Of a DNA stretch of 64,000 nt, positions 63,534-64,000 are shown one piece after another. Made by a program: the position numbers and the translations under genes. The notes under the pieces are model-generated. The model searched no databases, was not told the DNA's origin, and saw only the letters and a program-made list of their open reading frames with translations. Position 1 is the stretch's first letter, and every line of letters begins with the position of its first letter. Location: contig NZ_CP048272.1 in assembly GCF_019469425.1 (NCBI RefSeq), forward strand, positions 1,302,001 to 1,366,000, given 5' to 3'. Source of the DNA: Bifidobacterium asteroides (GTDB lineage: Bacteria; Actinomycetota; Actinomycetes; Actinomycetales; Bifidobacteriaceae).

Positions 63534-64000
63534 CTACTTGGCCAGACCGGACTCCTTCAATGCCTGGAAGGCACCCTTGAGGTCATCCAGAATGTCCTCG
63601 ATGTTCTCCGTGCCGATGGAGAGCCTGATCGTACCTGGATGGATGGCCTGATCCTCCAGCTCCTCCGGCGTCTCCTGGGAGTGGGTGGTCGATGCCGGAT
63701 GGATGGCCAGGGACTTCACATCAGCCACATTGGCCAGGAGGGAGAAGAGATGCAGGTTGTTGATGAAGACCCTGGCCGCATCCTTGCCGCCCTTCAGATC
63801 GAAGGTGAAGATGGAGCCGGCGCCGTTGGGGAAGTAGCGCTTGTAGAGTTCGTGGTCGGGGCGGCCCTCGATGGCCGGATGGCTGACCGACTCCACCTCC
63901 GGCACGGTCTGCAGGTAGTCCACCACCTTCAGGGCGTTCTCGACATGACGCTCAACCCTCAGCGAGAGCGTCTCGGTCCCCTGCAGGAGGAGGAAGGCTG
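63534..64000 (-). CDS. metY: O-acetylhomoserine aminocarboxypropyltransferase/cysteine synthase, C-terminal part (cut by window edge)
   Basis: PLP-dependent Cys/Met metabolism enzyme that joins sulfide to O-acetylhomoserine. Only the last 155 or so residues are present. They show the family's SLAIHPASTTHSQ (substrate carboxylate region) and TIRLSIGTENIEDILDDL near the C-terminus. The upstream part, including the PLP lysine, lies outside the window. Other cystathionine gamma-synthase relatives share this fold, but the long form of these motifs favours MetY. It ends in its own hairpin upstream of the exporter genes. Confidence 0.88.
   Translation of the reverse strand, partial: AFLLLQGTETLSLRVERHVENALKVVDYLQTVPEVESVSHPAIEGRPDHELYKRYFPNGAGSIFTFDLKGGKDAARVFINNLHLFSLLANVADVKSLAIHPASTTHSQETPEELEDQAIHPGTIRLSIGTENIEDILDDLKGAFQALKESGLAK

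Overview
This is a G+C-rich actinobacterial chromosome segment, almost certainly from Bifidobacterium. Supporting signs are CarD next to ispF, two WhiB proteins, the conserved block greA-FKBP-tRNA-Leu-ppx-DUF501-ftsB-eno-mfd-pth, a UPF0182 protein and the gram-positive type LexA box. I cannot fix the species from sequence alone. Both ends cut genes: ispF on the left and a metY-like gene on the right. No rRNA, CRISPR array, insertion sequence or complete phage is visible.

Layout. 0-7 kb: ispF (partial), carD, an OmpR-type response regulator with a short-loop histidine kinase, a LexA-controlled umuDC pair, comF, a HAD phosphatase and a zincin-like protein without its metal motif. 7-19 kb: a cell-surface module with a DUF5719 protein, a giant GT2 membrane protein, two LytR-CpsA-Psr proteins and an FtsK/EccC-like ATPase, bracketed by two whiB genes, then a PdtaS-like kinase. 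19-30 kb: TrhA and the conserved housekeeping block. 30-35 kb: UPF0182, a GT4 glycosyltransferase and a flavodoxin-fold oxidoreductase. 35-40 kb: two riboswitch-led transport units. An M-box leader precedes an ABC importer with no visible binding protein, and a fluoride-type leader precedes a crcB (fluC) pair.

41-44 kb is a foreign-looking AT-rich island carrying one large TIGR04141/DUF6119-family gene. It lies between two diverged copies of the 3' end of an L,D-transpeptidase gene. 44-51 kb: L,D-transpeptidase, alpha/beta hydrolase, ychF, proC, a proline iminopeptidase-type peptidase, and a LacI regulator with ribokinase. 52-63 kb: an unusual 920-residue histidine kinase with a second DHp-like segment whose phospho-acceptor His is replaced by Gln, its NarL-type regulator, and two tandem paralogous MacB/FtsX-type ABC exporters. 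The window ends in metY.

Most noteworthy are the magnesium-type riboswitch in front of an ABC importer not normally tied to Mg2+, the TIGR04141 island, and the duplicated histidine kinase beside paired exporters. Motifs and spacings were read directly. Family names come from recognition of conserved motifs, not from a database search.
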